Shown: piece by piece, positions 5,993 through 6,047 of the stretch
Numbering within the stretch: position 1 is the stretch's first letter
How the letters are laid out: the number at the start of each line of letters is the position of its first letter
Assembly: GCA_016296635.1 (NCBI GenBank)
Contig: JAEDIZ010000122.1
Span: 1-6,047 of the forward strand
Length of the DNA stretch: 6,047 nucleotides
From: Oscillospiraceae bacterium
Lineage (GTDB): Bacteria; Bacillota; Clostridia; Oscillospirales; Oscillospiraceae
Direction: 5' to 3'
The notes under the pieces: model-generated
The model's input: only the letters and a program-made list of their open reading frames with translations
Told to the model about the DNA's origin: nothing
Databases searched by the model: none
Position numbers and translations under genes: made by a program

Positions 5993-6047
5993 TTATTCTC
6001 CGTAAATGGACTTGCGGGCGCCCTCAACGAGATTCCGGGCGTTGTTG
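5993..6047 (-). CDS. C-terminal fragment of an unidentified minus-strand gene
   Basis: Only the last 17 codons are in the window. Read on the minus strand they give NNARNLVEGARKSIYGE and then TAA (complement of 5993-5995). The peptide looks like an ordinary amphipathic C-terminal helix, and the stop lies about 40 bases before a hairpin that has a T tail on this strand, as expected for a gene end. No family is recognised. Another minus-strand frame stays open through this region, but it continues across the terminator and is less likely. Confidence 0.5.
   Translation of the reverse strand, partial: NNARNLVEGARKSIYGE

Overview
The window looks like chromosomal DNA of a GC-rich member of the Clostridia, most likely the Oscillospiraceae/Ruminococcaceae. 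The basis is purine-rich Shine-Dalgarno (SD) sites, short GC-rich intrinsic terminators, consensus sigma-A promoters, and the gene families present (PheB-type ACT protein, DUF6512, clostridial amidohydrolase). This is inferred from gene content, not from a phylogenetic marker. The core theme is aspartate-family amino acid biosynthesis (threonine, methionine, lysine).

Left block, plus strand (1-2843): a tightly packed operon whose promoter lies outside the window. It reads: 3' part of a PheB-like ACT-domain protein, an iron-dependent alcohol dehydrogenase of the YqhD/BDH type, and homoserine dehydrogenase (hom). Gaps are 5 and 12 bases. A strong intrinsic terminator ends it. The 3' arm of that terminator also carries the SD of the next plus-strand gene, a DUF6512 membrane protein (2844-3338), whose ATG follows the T-run directly.

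Middle (3339-4703): a bidirectional terminator separates the DUF6512 gene from the convergent minus-strand lysC (aspartate kinase with two C-terminal ACT domains). LysC makes aspartyl phosphate and Hom reduces aspartate semialdehyde to homoserine. The two steps therefore sit side by side but in separate transcription units, and asd is not in the window.

Right block (4704-6047): a 356-base AT-rich intergenic region holds a near-consensus promoter and a roughly 107-base structured leader for lysC, plus a divergent promoter for an amidohydrolase-2 family metal hydrolase (5060-5914, GTG start). A strong, probably bidirectional terminator follows. The last 55 bases hold the C-terminal end of an unidentified minus-strand gene.

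No mobile element, CRISPR array, rRNA or tRNA was seen. The most interesting signals are regulatory: the terminator that overlaps a ribosome binding site, and the lysC leader, which could switch between exposing and hiding its SD. Most of the coding content is ordinary metabolism.
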